A DNA stretch of 64,000 nt from assembly GCF_002846395.1 (NCBI RefSeq), contig NZ_PJMU01000003.1:930001-994000 (forward strand), written 5' to 3'. Positions within the stretch are counted from its first letter, which is position 1; every line of letters begins with the position of its first letter. This document shows positions 46,320-54,463 of the stretch, piece by piece. The position numbers were made by a program, and so were the translations under genes. Source of the DNA: Pontibacter ramchanderi. GTDB lineage: Bacteria > Bacteroidota > Bacteroidia > Cytophagales > Hymenobacteraceae. The notes under the pieces were generated by a model. It made no database searches, was not told the DNA's origin, and saw only the letters and a list, made by a program, of their open reading frames with translations.

Positions 46320-47942
46320 ATGTCGTTTCCTCAACAAACTACTGCCGATAATCTCGCTACTGCCGATCAGGCCGGGGTACACAACCGGCTTATGGTGCCG
46401 CTATCGCTTATCATGCTGATTGCCTTTGTCATCCGCATGGTGGCTGCCTTCTTTTCGAAGGGCTTCGCCTTTCACGACGATCATTTTGATGTGATCACGA
46501 TTGCGCAACACTGGCTTTACGGTTTGCCCTCGTGGTTGCACGAGCCCATGCCGCCGCGTCATAGCATGTTTTATGCAGGTATACACTATGGGCTGTTTTA
46601 CCTGATGGAAAGTATTGGCATCACCAATCCGGATACCAAAATGACCATCGTGCGGGTGCTGCACGGCTTGTACTCGCTGCTAGTCGTGTACTATGGGTAT
46701 AAGATAACGGAACGGCTCTCGAACCAGGCCAATGCCCGCCTTGTGGGGCTGATGCTGGCGCTGATGTGGTTCATGCCTTTTATGAGCGTGCGCAACCTGG
46801 TCGAGATGGTGTGCATTCCGCCCTACCTGGCCGCGTTTTATTTTATGCTGAAGCAGGATGACCAGAAACGGAACTTGCATTTTATGTGGGCCGGGGCGCT
46901 GTTTGCACTGGCCTTTGTGCTGCGTTACCACGCCGTGCTGTTCGCAGTTGGCGCAGGCATGGTGCTGCTCTACCGCCGTCAGTGGAAGGAAATAGCCTGG
47001 CTGGTACTGGGATTCCTGCTGATGGCCACGCTCGTACAGGGCACGATCGACCTGATCTTTTTCGATTACCCTTTCCACTCGGTGGTGACCTATTTCTTCT
47101 ACAACGCCGACAATGCCTACAATTACAGTACCGGCCCGGTATACCGTTTCTTGCTGACCATACTGGGCTTTATGGTGCCGCCCATCAGCGTATACCTGTT
47201 GCTGGGCTATAGCCGCACGGCCAGGCTGGCTCCCATGCTCTTCTGGGGTGGTCTGGTCTTCTTTGTGGTGCACTCACTTTTCCCTAACAAGCAGGAGCGC
47301 TTTATTCTGCCCCTCTTCCCGCTTATCATGGTATTGGGCGTCATCGGCTGGCAGGACTTTGTGCGCACGGCTAAGTTCTGGCAGAACCGCAAAAAGCTGT
47401 TGGCCGCCAGCTGGACCTTCTTCTGGATCATCAATATTATAGTGGCCGTAGCGATGTCGTTTACCTACACCAAAAAAAGCCGCATAGCGCCGTTGGTATA
47501 CCTGAGCGAGAAGCAGGACATGGATGCCGTGTTGCTGGAGTTTGGCAATTCCTCCATGAAGCAGCCGCCGCTCTTTTACCTGAACCGGCTGGCAGCTGAG
47601 TTTCATGAGTACCACTTCAACCTAAAGCGCGACTGGGACGAGTACAAAGCCGGCAAGCCACTCCCCGAGAACTTTGCAATGACGTATAGCCTGAACGGAG
47701 AGAAATCACTGGACAGCCTGCAAACCGAGCTGAGTCTATACCCTTACCAGCCCGACTATGTGGTGGTGGTAGGTCAAAAAGACCTGGAGGAGCGCATGAA
47801 ACGCATTCACAGCCTATACCCTGCACTGGAACTGGAAACGACCATCACGCCCTCGCTTTACGACCGCGTGCTGCACTTCCTGAACCCACGCGTGCACAAA
47901 GACGAGCACGTACGCATCTACCGAATTCAGGGCCAAAACTAG
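46320..47942 (+). CDS. Polytopic glycosyltransferase, GT22 (ALG/PIG mannosyltransferase)-like
   Basis: This is a 540-residue inner-membrane GT-C enzyme. After the first helix comes an acidic loop FAFHDDHFDVITIAQHWLYG (about residues 50-69), as expected for the catalytic Asp of GT-C enzymes that use lipid-phosphate sugar donors. About ten helices follow. A luminal-type motif LFPNKQERFILPLFPLIMVLG near 323-343 resembles the H-K-E-x-R-F signature of GT22 (eukaryotic ALG9, ALG12, PIG-B). The C-terminal 120 residues are soluble. It probably adds a sugar to a surface lipid or glycan from a polyprenyl-phosphate donor. The stop codon interlocks with that of the convergent gtrA-like gene. Confidence 0.75.
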   Translation: MSFPQQTTADNLATADQAGVHNRLMVPLSLIMLIAFVIRMVAAFFSKGFAFHDDHFDVITIAQHWLYGLPSWLHEPMPPRHSMFYAGIHYGLFYLMESIGITNPDTKMTIVRVLHGLYSLLVVYYGYKITERLSNQANARLVGLMLALMWFMPFMSVRNLVEMVCIPPYLAAFYFMLKQDDQKRNLHFMWAGALFALAFVLRYHAVLFAVGAGMVLLYRRQWKEIAWLVLGFLLMATLVQGTIDLIFFDYPFHSVVTYFFYNADNAYNYSTGPVYRFLLTILGFMVPPISVYLLLGYSRTARLAPMLFWGGLVFFVVHSLFPNKQERFILPLFPLIMVLGVIGWQDFVRTAKFWQNRKKLLAASWTFFWIINIIVAVAMSFTYTKKSRIAPLVYLSEKQDMDAVLLEFGNSSMKQPPLFYLNRLAAEFHEYHFNLKRDWDEYKAGKPLPENFAMTYSLNGEKSLDSLQTELSLYPYQPDYVVVVGQKDLEERMKRIHSLYPALELETTITPSLYDRVLHFLNPRVHKDEHVRIYRIQGQN

Positions 47943-48334
47943 CGGGTAAAGGTATAGAGGTAGTTGAGCAGGAAGTTCCAGACGAATACCACCACAATGG
48001 CAATAAACTTGGAAACGTAGAAGTTAAGCTTCGCTTTTTCGGTGAGCAGGTAGACGATCAGGTTGTTGAGTGCCAGTCCGGCCACCGCTACCAGCAGGAA
48101 TTTGGAGAACTGCCAGCCTATTTCAGGATCGTGGCTATGAAATGTCCAGAGGCGGTTGAGGATGTAGTTGTTGATGCTGGCCAGCACAAAACCCAGGCTA
48201 TTGGCCACGTACTTGTTCCAGCGCAGCTTTTCCTTTACCAAAAAGGTCACGCCGAAGTCGATGATAAGCCCCGTAAAGCCCACCAGACCAAACTTCAGGA
48301 ATTTAAGAAAGAAAGCACCTATACCTTCGGACAT
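47939..48334 (-). CDS. GtrA family membrane protein
   Basis: This 131-residue four-helix inner-membrane protein has the GtrA family pattern: FLKFGLVGFTGLIIDFGVTFLV (helix 1), the NSLGFVLASINNYILNRLWTFHS motif near residues 45-67 and the closing FVWNFLLNYLYTF near 117-129. GtrA proteins are thought to flip polyprenyl-phosphate-linked sugars across the membrane. The start is placed at MSEGIGAFF; the open frame to 48403 would add 23 atypical residues. Its neighbour is a GT-C glycosyltransferase that would need such a donor, though the two genes converge and share the CTAG stop bases. Confidence 0.85.
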   Translation of the reverse strand: MSEGIGAFFLKFLKFGLVGFTGLIIDFGVTFLVKEKLRWNKYVANSLGFVLASINNYILNRLWTFHSHDPEIGWQFSKFLLVAVAGLALNNLIVYLLTEKAKLNFYVSKFIAIVVVFVWNFLLNYLYTFTR

Positions 48335-48573
48335 GCCGGCAAATGATTGAGATAGGGTGTGTGAGGCCGATGGCAACCTGATCCAGTGGGTAAAATTAAG
48401 CAAATCTCACGGAATGCCAATTCTGGCTTGGTTGATGCAGCTCAGCAATTGGTCGACGAATTAAGGATATTGGTATAAATTATTTTGAAGCACGGTCTCC
48501 AATGCTCTTCTTTGCTGTAAGTATAAAAAATACGTAGGCGGTGCACAAGTATAGCAAACATGAAACTTTACTT
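48335..48573. other. Gene-free stretch, left part of a 1-kb space
   Basis: I see no gene here. The stretch leads to a well-matched -7 promoter element at 48574. Confidence 0.5.
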
Positions 48574-48581
48574 TATATTTG
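48574..48581 (+). promoter_or_regulatory. -7 promoter element (TATATTTG)
   Basis: TATATTTG is a full match to TAnnTTTG with no gene in the expected place downstream; the next structures are a 21-codon frame and a terminator. Confidence 0.45.
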
Positions 48582-48640
48582 CACTGCCTTTCCGCACAAA
48601 GGCGTTTAGCAGCCTGCTGTAACACTCACCCAATTTAATT

Positions 48641-48706
48641 ATGGACGCCATTAAACTTTTTGCGGCCTCCCCGGGTTATGGTTCAGCACGCGCAGCCAAG
48701 CGCTAA
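48641..48706 (+). CDS. Candidate 21-residue peptide within the small transcript
   Basis: The frame encodes a short, basic, Ala-rich peptide ending AKR. It has an ATG after an A/T-rich stretch and lies wholly within the predicted transcript. There is no similarity I can name, and it may be non-functional. Confidence 0.25.
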   Translation: MDAIKLFAASPGYGSARAAKR

Positions 48707-48843
48707 AGTTTTAACAGAGATAATTGATTCACAAAGACATTGCCTGGAGCTCCCCGCTCCGGCAATTATAGGCACACTTGTTTAAGGTGAGATGTAAGTA
48801 AGTTGCCGACCCGCAACCAAAAAACACAACAACACAACCAGAG

Positions 48844-48879
48844 AGAAGCCATACCTGTTAGGTATGGCTTCTTTTGTTT
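48844..48879 (+). terminator. Strong terminator of the orphan small transcript
   Basis: A perfect 13-bp stem AGAAGCCATACCT / AGGTATGGCTTCT with a 3-nt loop is followed by TTTTGTTT. It has no protein gene upstream on its strand. Confidence 0.8.
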
Positions 48880-49353
48880 CTGCCACCTGTTGCGCCACCG
48901 AATCAGGTAGACCTACTTTGGCGGTCAGGTCGCACAGGTAGTTCCGGATCATGGCTGTTCATGGCCGGGCTGTCCTGCGGGGCTTTCTGGCCTTTCAGCA
49001 GGTTCATTATCCCTCCGGCATTTTCCCCTGCGGCCTCTTTCTTCAATCCGTCCCTTACATGGTCTTTGGCCTCTTTACGGACTGGATTGCCTGGTTTGGG
49101 TCAAGTCTAAATTTATTTACGATTCGCCCGTCAGCTGTCCTTTTACACTGTTGATGATGTTTCCTAACATAGCATTTACGTTGAGATGACACTTAAAAAC
49201 AGACAGTTGGAATTATACAGGTCACTCCAGCTGTTTCATTTCCAACGTGCTTTTTGTATAGAAGACAGAAACTCCACCAGCTACAAAGCGGCAGACACGG
49301 TTTCGGCTTTGGCAAAATAATTGCTACAGCTCATCACAGTTCTTATTAATTGA
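48880..49353. other. Gene-free stretch downstream of the small transcript
   Basis: Open frames of 60-80 codons occur but have compositions unlike the neighbouring proteins (Cys/Trp/Phe/Pro-rich). I see no convincing gene, only the promoter element for the next gene at its end. Confidence 0.5.
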
Positions 49354-49361
49354 TACCTTTG
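49354..49361 (+). promoter_or_regulatory. -7 promoter element (TACCTTTG)
   Basis: TACCTTTG matches TAnnTTTG and lies 13 bp before the start codon of the secreted protein, so the leader would be only about 7 nt. Confidence 0.45.
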
Positions 49362-49374
49362 CCCCAACAAACCT

Positions 49375-49929
49375 ATGAACATGCGCTACCTAGCCTTTTT
49401 AGCTATTATCCTGATTGCCGGCGTAACCCTTGCCGACACTAAACTGAAGAAAACGCAGATCACCAAAGAGGTAAGTATTATGCTGCCCCGCGATTTTGCC
49501 CCTTTGCACGACGATGGCATTGCCAGCAAGTACCCCGCCGCCAATAGGCCGGTTGCCGTTTACTCAAGCCCCAATGGCCAGGTCGATTTCAGCATGACGC
49601 AGAAGCGATCGCAGTTTGGCGCCCAGGACCTGAAAATGCTGCGCGAAGTGTACAAGGCGAATCTGCTGGAGCGCTTCACGAAAGTGGATTTCATTCGGGA
49701 TGAGGTGGCCAGCATCAACGGCCGCGACTACATTGTATTTGAGTTTGTTTCGGTGATGGCCGATGAGCGTAACAGCAGCCACCTGGCGCCTGTGCAGAAG
49801 TATAGTATTATGCTTTATACCGTTCAGGGCAAGCAGTTGATGGTGTTCTCGCTACACATGCCGTTTATGATGAAAAACAACTGGCAGGACACTGCCCGCG
49901 AAGTAATGGGTTCTGTGAAGATCAAGTAA
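49375..49929 (+). CDS. Hypothetical secreted protein
   Basis: This is a 184-residue protein with a signal peptide (RYLAFLAIILIAGVTLADT, cleavage near residue 20). The mature part contains strands such as VSIMLPRDFAPLHDDG, PVAVYSSPNGQVDFSMTQ, DYIVFEFVSVMADE and YSIMLYTVQGKQLMVFSLHMPF, and a closing helix WQDTAREVMGSVKIK. That order resembles the small alpha/beta folds seen in DcrB/PsbP-type lipoproteins, but I would not name it. It is monocistronic with its own promoter element and terminator. Confidence 0.72.
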   Translation: MNMRYLAFLAIILIAGVTLADTKLKKTQITKEVSIMLPRDFAPLHDDGIASKYPAANRPVAVYSSPNGQVDFSMTQKRSQFGAQDLKMLREVYKANLLERFTKVDFIRDEVASINGRDYIVFEFVSVMADERNSSHLAPVQKYSIMLYTVQGKQLMVFSLHMPFMMKNNWQDTAREVMGSVKIK

Positions 49930-49957
49930 CATACCTATACCTTATACCTGAACAATG

Positions 49958-49988
49958 AAGCCTCTCCTTTCCTGGAGGGGCTTTTTTT
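49958..49988 (+). terminator. Rho-independent terminator before tadA
   Basis: A 10-bp stem with a G:U (AAGCCTCTCC / GGAGGGGCTT) and a 6-nt loop is followed by TTTTT. Confidence 0.8.
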
Positions 49989-50025
49989 GTATCTTGTGCA
50001 AAAGCAAACGATACACTTAATACCT

Positions 50026-50475
50026 GTGGACTTACTTTCTATACATAGCGACGATCATTTCATGCAGGAGGCCTACAGGCAGGCGACCTACGCCTTTGAG
50101 GAGGGCGAGATTCCGATCGGGGCCGTAGTGGTGAGCAACAACCGCATCATTGCCAAAGCCTATAACCAGACTGAGAAGCTCAACGACGTAACGGCCCATG
50201 CCGAGATGCTGGCACTTACCGCCGCAGCGGAGTATCTGGGCAATAAGTACCTCAATGACTGCACCCTTTATGTGACTGTGGAGCCTTGCGTGATGTGCGC
50301 GGGAGCCAGCTACTGGGCACAACTAAAACGGGTGGTGTTCGGAACACCAGAGCCCAAACGCGGTTACAGAAGAGTGGGCAACCTGCTGCACCCCAAAACC
50401 GAGATGGTGAGCGGCGTAATGGCCCAGGAGTGCGCCGAACTGATGGCTTCGTTCTTTGCAGCCAAAAGAAAATAA
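50026..50475 (+). CDS. tadA: tRNA-adenosine deaminase TadA (nucleoside deaminase family)
   Basis: This protein of about 149 residues is a zinc deaminase that converts A34 of tRNA(Arg)ACG to inosine. The active-site motifs are VTAHAEMLAL (His ligand and Glu, near residue 57) and VEPCVMCAGAS (two Cys ligands, near 86-89). The adjacent FEEGEIPIGAVVVSNNRIIAKAYNQTEKLNDVTAHAE is characteristic of TadA. A GTG start at 50026 gives the usual N-terminal extension; the first ATG is 50062 and would remove 12 residues (the frame is also open upstream into a terminator). It is followed 90 bp later by the superoxide dismutase gene on its own promoter. Confidence 0.87.
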   Translation: MDLLSIHSDDHFMQEAYRQATYAFEEGEIPIGAVVVSNNRIIAKAYNQTEKLNDVTAHAEMLALTAAAEYLGNKYLNDCTLYVTVEPCVMCAGASYWAQLKRVVFGTPEPKRGYRRVGNLLHPKTEMVSGVMAQECAELMASFFAAKRK

Positions 50476-50484
50476 CTAACTTTG
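50455..50484 (+). promoter_or_regulatory. Promoter of the superoxide dismutase gene
   Basis: TTTG at 50455-50458 and TAACTTTG at 50477-50484 are 18 bp apart, matching the Bacteroidota -33/-7 consensus. The -33 element lies within the last codons of tadA. The leader would be about 75 nt. Confidence 0.65.
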
Positions 50485-50564
50485 AAACTCACATTTCAAA
50501 TGCATACGTACACCTATAGATCTGTACGCATGCTATTTTTTCACATATAAAACCACATAAAACT

Positions 50565-51173
50565 ATGGCTTTCGAATTACCGAAACTACCGTACGCCTAC
50601 GACGCGCTGGAACCACACATTGATGCGCGCACCATGGAAATCCACCATACAAAACACCACCAGGCCTATACCGACAACCTGAACAAGGCGATCGCGGGCA
50701 CTGAGATGGAAAACATGAGCATTGAGGAGATCATGCAAAATGTGAAGGAAGATAACAAAGCCGTGCGCAACAATGGCGGTGGTTACTACAACCACAACCT
50801 GTTCTGGGAGATCCTGTCACCAAACGGTGGTGGTCAACCATCGGGCGAACTGGCTGAGGCGATCAACTCTGCGTTCGGTTCTTTCGACCAGATGAAAGAG
50901 AAGTTCAACGCAGCTGCGGCTACCCGCTTCGGCTCTGGCTGGGCCTGGCTTTGCGTGAAAGACGGCAAGCTGGAGATCTGCTCTACACCAAACCAGGACA
51001 ACACGCTGATGTCGTTTGCAGAGGGTTGCGGCGGCCAGCCGATCCTGGGACTGGACGTGTGGGAGCACGCGTACTACCTGAACTACCAGAACCGCCGTCC
51101 GGATTACATCAACGCATTCTGGAACGTGGTGAACTGGGAAGAAGTAACCCGCCGCTACAACGAGGCGAAGTAA
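50565..51173 (+). CDS. sod: Superoxide dismutase, Fe/Mn type
   Basis: This 202-residue cytosolic enzyme converts superoxide to oxygen and hydrogen peroxide. The metal ligands are visible: His in [16 protein letters not shown] (near residue 27), His in [10 protein letters not shown] (near 76), and Asp and His in [18 protein letters not shown] (near 163 and 167). The metal is not decided by these features; [13 protein letters not shown] and [11 protein letters not shown] occur in cambialistic Bacteroidota enzymes. It has its own promoter and a very strong terminator. There is no signal peptide. Confidence 0.96.
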   Translation: MAFELPKLPYAYDALEPHIDARTMEIHHTKHHQAYTDNLNKAIAGTEMENMSIEEIMQNVKEDNKAVRNNGGGYYNHNLFWEILSPNGGGQPSGELAEAINSAFGSFDQMKEKFNAAAATRFGSGWAWLCVKDGKLEICSTPNQDNTLMSFAEGCGGQPILGLDVWEHAYYLNYQNRRPDYINAFWNVVNWEEVTRRYNEAK

Positions 51174-51196
51174 GGTATAGCCTGACACTTCAAAAA

Positions 51197-51237
51197 CAAG
51201 AAAGCCCCACCTTTTCAGGTGGGGCTTTCTTGTTTTC
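51197..51237. terminator. Strong terminator between sod and dsbD
   Basis: A perfect 16-bp stem (CAAGAAAGCCCCACCT and its complement) with a 4-nt loop is followed by TTTTC. A T-rich run on the other strand is weak (TTTTTG), so it may act on both converging transcripts. Confidence 0.85.
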
Positions 51238-51338
51238 AGTCCTCTCGGTGTCCGAAGGGCCCGCGAGTGTCTATGCCAATTGCAGCGCTATACCTGGCTT
51301 CGTGGCTAACCAGACATTCGCAGCCGCAAGGTGTTTTA

Positions 51339-53561
51339 TTACTTTGCTGCAGCAACCTGTTTGTTGTTTTTATACGCTTCCACGCCGGCATCCAGGAACT
51401 TCACAAAGTTCTCCACACTCAGGTCATAGGCAATCGGTTTCACCAGTACATTTTCGTTTTCGTCCATCAGCACATAGTAAGGCTGGGCGTTCACGTTGAA
51501 TTTGGTGATCTGGTAGTCGGCGTACTTCTTGCCGAGGGTTTTCTTCTCTTTACCGTCGTACTCGCTCACGTACCATTCGCTTTCCGGCAGGTCGCTTTTG
51601 TCATCCACATACAGGGCAGCGATCACATAGTCCTCCTGCAGGCGGCGCAGCACTTCGGGGTGCGACCACACATTGGCCTCCATCTCGCGGCAGTTCACGC
51701 AGCCGTGACCAGTAAAGTCGATAAAAATTGGTTTGCCCTGTTCGGCGGCGCAGCGCTTGGCCTGCTCCAGATCGAAGTAGCCCTGCAAGCCGTGCGGCAG
51801 GTGCAGGAAATCGGCATACTTAGGCGGCTCACACAATTGGTTATTGGACGTATATTGCGCTGAGCTTCCTCCTCCACTCTGCCGCACGAGCGCGTTGATA
51901 TCAAAATCGTGGGTGGACTGCGGTGGCAGGTATCCCGACAAAGCCTTGAGCGGCGCACCGAACATGCCCGGAATCAGGTATACCACAAAAGCAAAGGTAG
52001 CGATGGCCATAAACACACGCGGCACACTGATGTAAGGCAGATCAGAGTCGTGGGCAAACTTGAGCTTGCCCAGCAGGTAAAAGCCCATCAGGGTAAAGAT
52101 CACGATCCAGAGTGCCAGGTATACCTCGCGGTCCAGAATGCCCCAATGGTATACCTGGTCGGCAATGCTCAGGAATTTAAGTGCCAGCGCCAGTTCCAGG
52201 AAACCCAGCACTACTTTCACAGAGTTAAGCCAGCCGCCCGACTTTGGCAGGCCACTGAGCCACGACGGGAAAATAGCGAATAGTGTAAAGGGTAGTGCAA
52301 ACGCAAGCGAGAACCCGAACATGCCCACCACCGGGCGCAGCGTTTCGCCGCCGGCAGAGGCAACCAGGATACTGCCCACAATCGGGCCGGTGCACGAAAA
52401 AGACACCAGCACCAACGTGAAAGCCATGAAAAACACACCCAGGATACCACCTTTATCAGCTTGCGCATCGGCTTTGTTCAGCCAAGAGCTGGGCAGTGTA
52501 ATCTCGAACAAGCCCAAAAAGGACATACCAAAAATCACGAACACGGCAAAGAACAATACGTTAGGCAGCCAGTGCGTGCTCAGAAAGTTAGCCCCGTCGG
52601 CCCCAAACAGCTTGGCCACAATTGTGCCGGCAATGGTATAGATGGCGATTATGGAGATACCGTACAAAAAAGCCTTTCCGATAGCCTGGGCGCGACTTTG
52701 GCTGCTGCCCGTGAAGAAGCTCACTGTCATGGGCACCATCGGGAACACGCAGGGCGTCAGCAAGGCCACCAGTCCGGAGCCAAAGGCGATCAGCATAAAG
52801 GCCCAGATGTTTCCCCCGGATGCATCGTCTTCGTCAGAAAAGTCTATGAGGGCCGGTGTTACGGTTTGCTCCGTTGTTGCTTCACTTTCCAAAGCCTCTG
52901 CAGCTGCCAGCGCCGAATCCTGTGGCAAAGCAGGCGGCACTGCCGTGTCAAGGCCATCGGGTGCAGTGGCTTGTGTGGTCGCTTCCTCAGGCGCATCTTT
53001 TACGGCTTCGAGGGGTGTTTGGGCAGGTATAGCGGCTGGTGTTACGGCACCGTTGGCGGCCGTAACTTTTACCTGCGCATTAGTGAAGGCAAAGTCATCG
53101 TCAAACGGAATGCACTTGCCATCAATGTCGGTGCATACCTGGTACTCGTAAGAGCCTTTCACCACCAGCTCGGGTTGCAGCACTTTTACTTTTTGCCTGA
53201 ACTGAGCAGTACCTACAAAATAGGTATACTCCCCCTCCCACAGCTCGTCGTATTTCTTTTTGGGGTTGATGGGTTTGATCTTGCCCACCAGTTGGTAAGA
53301 CGGATGCTTGGCAAACGTAAACTCTGTTACCATCGGTCCCAGGTCCGGGTCAAAATCAGAAGAGTAGAGGTACCAGTCCTTGTCGATTTTCACATTGAAG
53401 ATGAGCTCGATCTCCTCACCTACTTTCACTTCTTTCTTGGAGACGTCGTAGCTCCAGGAAGCTGGCTTGAGCACCTGCGCCTGCACCGTTTGCGCTGCAA
53501 AGGTCATCAGCACCAGCAGCAGCCAGGTATAGCGAAGCGTTAGCCGCAAATTATTTCTCAT
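51339..53561 (-). CDS. dsbD: Thiol:disulfide interchange protein DsbD
   Basis: This 740-residue transmembrane reductase carries electrons from cytoplasmic thioredoxin to periplasmic thiol proteins. After a signal peptide (LLLVLMTFAAQTVQAQ, residues 12-28) there is a DsbD-alpha-type domain (about 30-165) with the Cys pair in YQVCTDIDGKCIPF. An Ala/Thr/Pro/Glu-rich linker (about 165-240) is followed by an eight-helix domain with Cys in TPCVFPMVPMTVSFFTG and in VSFSCTGPIVGS. The C-terminal thioredoxin domain has GHGCVNCREME near 620. The start is placed at MRNNLRLTL, since the further upstream frame lacks signal character. Confidence 0.9.
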   Translation of the reverse strand: MRNNLRLTLRYTWLLLVLMTFAAQTVQAQVLKPASWSYDVSKKEVKVGEEIELIFNVKIDKDWYLYSSDFDPDLGPMVTEFTFAKHPSYQLVGKIKPINPKKKYDELWEGEYTYFVGTAQFRQKVKVLQPELVVKGSYEYQVCTDIDGKCIPFDDDFAFTNAQVKVTAANGAVTPAAIPAQTPLEAVKDAPEEATTQATAPDGLDTAVPPALPQDSALAAAEALESEATTEQTVTPALIDFSDEDDASGGNIWAFMLIAFGSGLVALLTPCVFPMVPMTVSFFTGSSQSRAQAIGKAFLYGISIIAIYTIAGTIVAKLFGADGANFLSTHWLPNVLFFAVFVIFGMSFLGLFEITLPSSWLNKADAQADKGGILGVFFMAFTLVLVSFSCTGPIVGSILVASAGGETLRPVVGMFGFSLAFALPFTLFAIFPSWLSGLPKSGGWLNSVKVVLGFLELALALKFLSIADQVYHWGILDREVYLALWIVIFTLMGFYLLGKLKFAHDSDLPYISVPRVFMAIATFAFVVYLIPGMFGAPLKALSGYLPPQSTHDFDINALVRQSGGGSSAQYTSNNQLCEPPKYADFLHLPHGLQGYFDLEQAKRCAAEQGKPIFIDFTGHGCVNCREMEANVWSHPEVLRRLQEDYVIAALYVDDKSDLPESEWYVSEYDGKEKKTLGKKYADYQITKFNVNAQPYYVLMDENENVLVKPIAYDLSVENFVKFLDAGVEAYKNNKQVAAAK

Positions 53562-53614
53562 AAGGGTATGTCTAGTTAAATCTGGCAGATCTCTCAGCAA
53601 TTAAAGCGCTACCA

Positions 53615-53622
53615 CAAAAGTA
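53615..53622 (-). promoter_or_regulatory. -7 promoter element (TACTTTTG) of dsbD
   Basis: On the minus strand TACTTTTG matches TAnnTTTG, about 53 bp before the dsbD start codon. Confidence 0.45.
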
Positions 53623-53967
53623 CGGATTTTGGTTGAAAGCCTCACCTTCCTGTCCGCGTCCTAAGTTCCGGAAAGACAGATAACAGGCTGCAGACTGCCA
53701 ATGTTCATCTAGCGGCTACAAATGACACCACCCCCGTGCGGCAGTTTCGAAAGACGTAGCCTACCCGCCTGGCTCCCAGTTGTTGGGCCTATACCAAAAT
53801 CAACAGCATCCCATTATAATCTACTGATAGGCAATTACATACCATTCACCCTGAATTATAAGCCATTCACGGATATAAACAGAACTGAGAGAAGAGTAAA
53901 GGAATTATCCGCAGCCGCTATATGTCTATTTTATATCCGATTAATTATAAACCCTGCTACTAAAACT
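53623..53967. other. Gene-free stretch between dsbD and the next gene
   Basis: This is most of a 406-bp space. The right half is AT-rich; an open frame runs through it from 53722 but is unlike protein before the ATG at 53968. No RNA or repeat is evident. Confidence 0.5.
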
Positions 53968-54279
53968 ATGATGACAGACTTTCAGCCAAAGGAACACAAC
54001 GCCATCAAAACGGTTTGCGGCAAACAGCTCGATGCTACTTTTAAAGCGATCAAGCTGGTGCGCGACGAGCGGCACAATTTCCATATCGTGTACCGCACCT
54101 TCTCCGACGAATTTATTTACTCCTACTGCAATCCCTTCCTCGATACCTCTTCAGAGCATGTTTACAGAGTAATTTCCGAACAGGAAGCCAAGGCCATCTT
54201 TCTGCCTTTGCTTTCATTGGAAAATGCCCGCGAGTTGTTCAGCACCGCCCAGGCACCCACCATGCAGCTTCTATACTAG
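53968..54279 (+). CDS. Small hypothetical protein
   Basis: This 103-residue soluble protein has no family I recognise. The start is placed at the first of two adjacent ATGs (53968, 53971). The sequence is balanced in charge with a compact alpha/beta appearance: a strand-helix start (NAIKTVCGKQLDATFKAIKLVRDE), a paired strand region (NFHIVYRTFSDEFIYSYCNPF) and a helical end (QEAKAIFLPLLSLENARELFS). Two Cys residues are not in a metal motif. A strong terminator follows, supporting a real transcript. Confidence 0.6.
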   Translation: MMTDFQPKEHNAIKTVCGKQLDATFKAIKLVRDERHNFHIVYRTFSDEFIYSYCNPFLDTSSEHVYRVISEQEAKAIFLPLLSLENARELFSTAQAPTMQLLY

Positions 54280-54302
54280 CCAACTGAAGACGTATCTATA
54301 TG

Positions 54303-54336
54303 AAAAGGTGCCCCACGGCACCTTTTCCTGTTTTAG
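54303..54336 (+). terminator. Rho-independent terminator
   Basis: A perfect 10-bp stem AAAAGGTGCC / GGCACCTTTT with a 4-nt loop is followed by CCTGTTTT. It belongs to the small hypothetical gene. Confidence 0.8.
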
Positions 54337-54463
54337 GCGCTTTGGCCCAGTTATACCTGACTGCAAAACCAGATTCTTGCCAATAGCATACACATATATA
54401 GTAAAAACACGTATTTTAGCTTAATTTTACGCAGCGTGGCAGCAAACCACGCCGTAACGCACT

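Larger units (their letters stand above)
48588..48879 (+). ncRNA. Candidate small RNA or short mRNA of about 290 nt
   Basis: A -7 element at 48574 and a strong terminator at 48844-48879 bracket about 290 nt with no long frame. Inside is a hairpin TTGCCTGGAGC / GCTCCGGCAA (about 48739-48764) and a 21-codon frame at 48641-48706 encoding MDAIKLFAASPGYGSARAAKR. The region does not resemble tRNA, tmRNA or a riboswitch class that I recognise. It could be a regulatory RNA, a leader peptide remnant or a short-protein mRNA. Confidence 0.35.

Noticed and set aside
48874..49154. Two overlapping 67-78-codon frames in the gtrA-49375 space
   Set aside because: The predicted peptides are rich in Phe/Trp/Pro/Cys without pattern, and one starts within a terminator.
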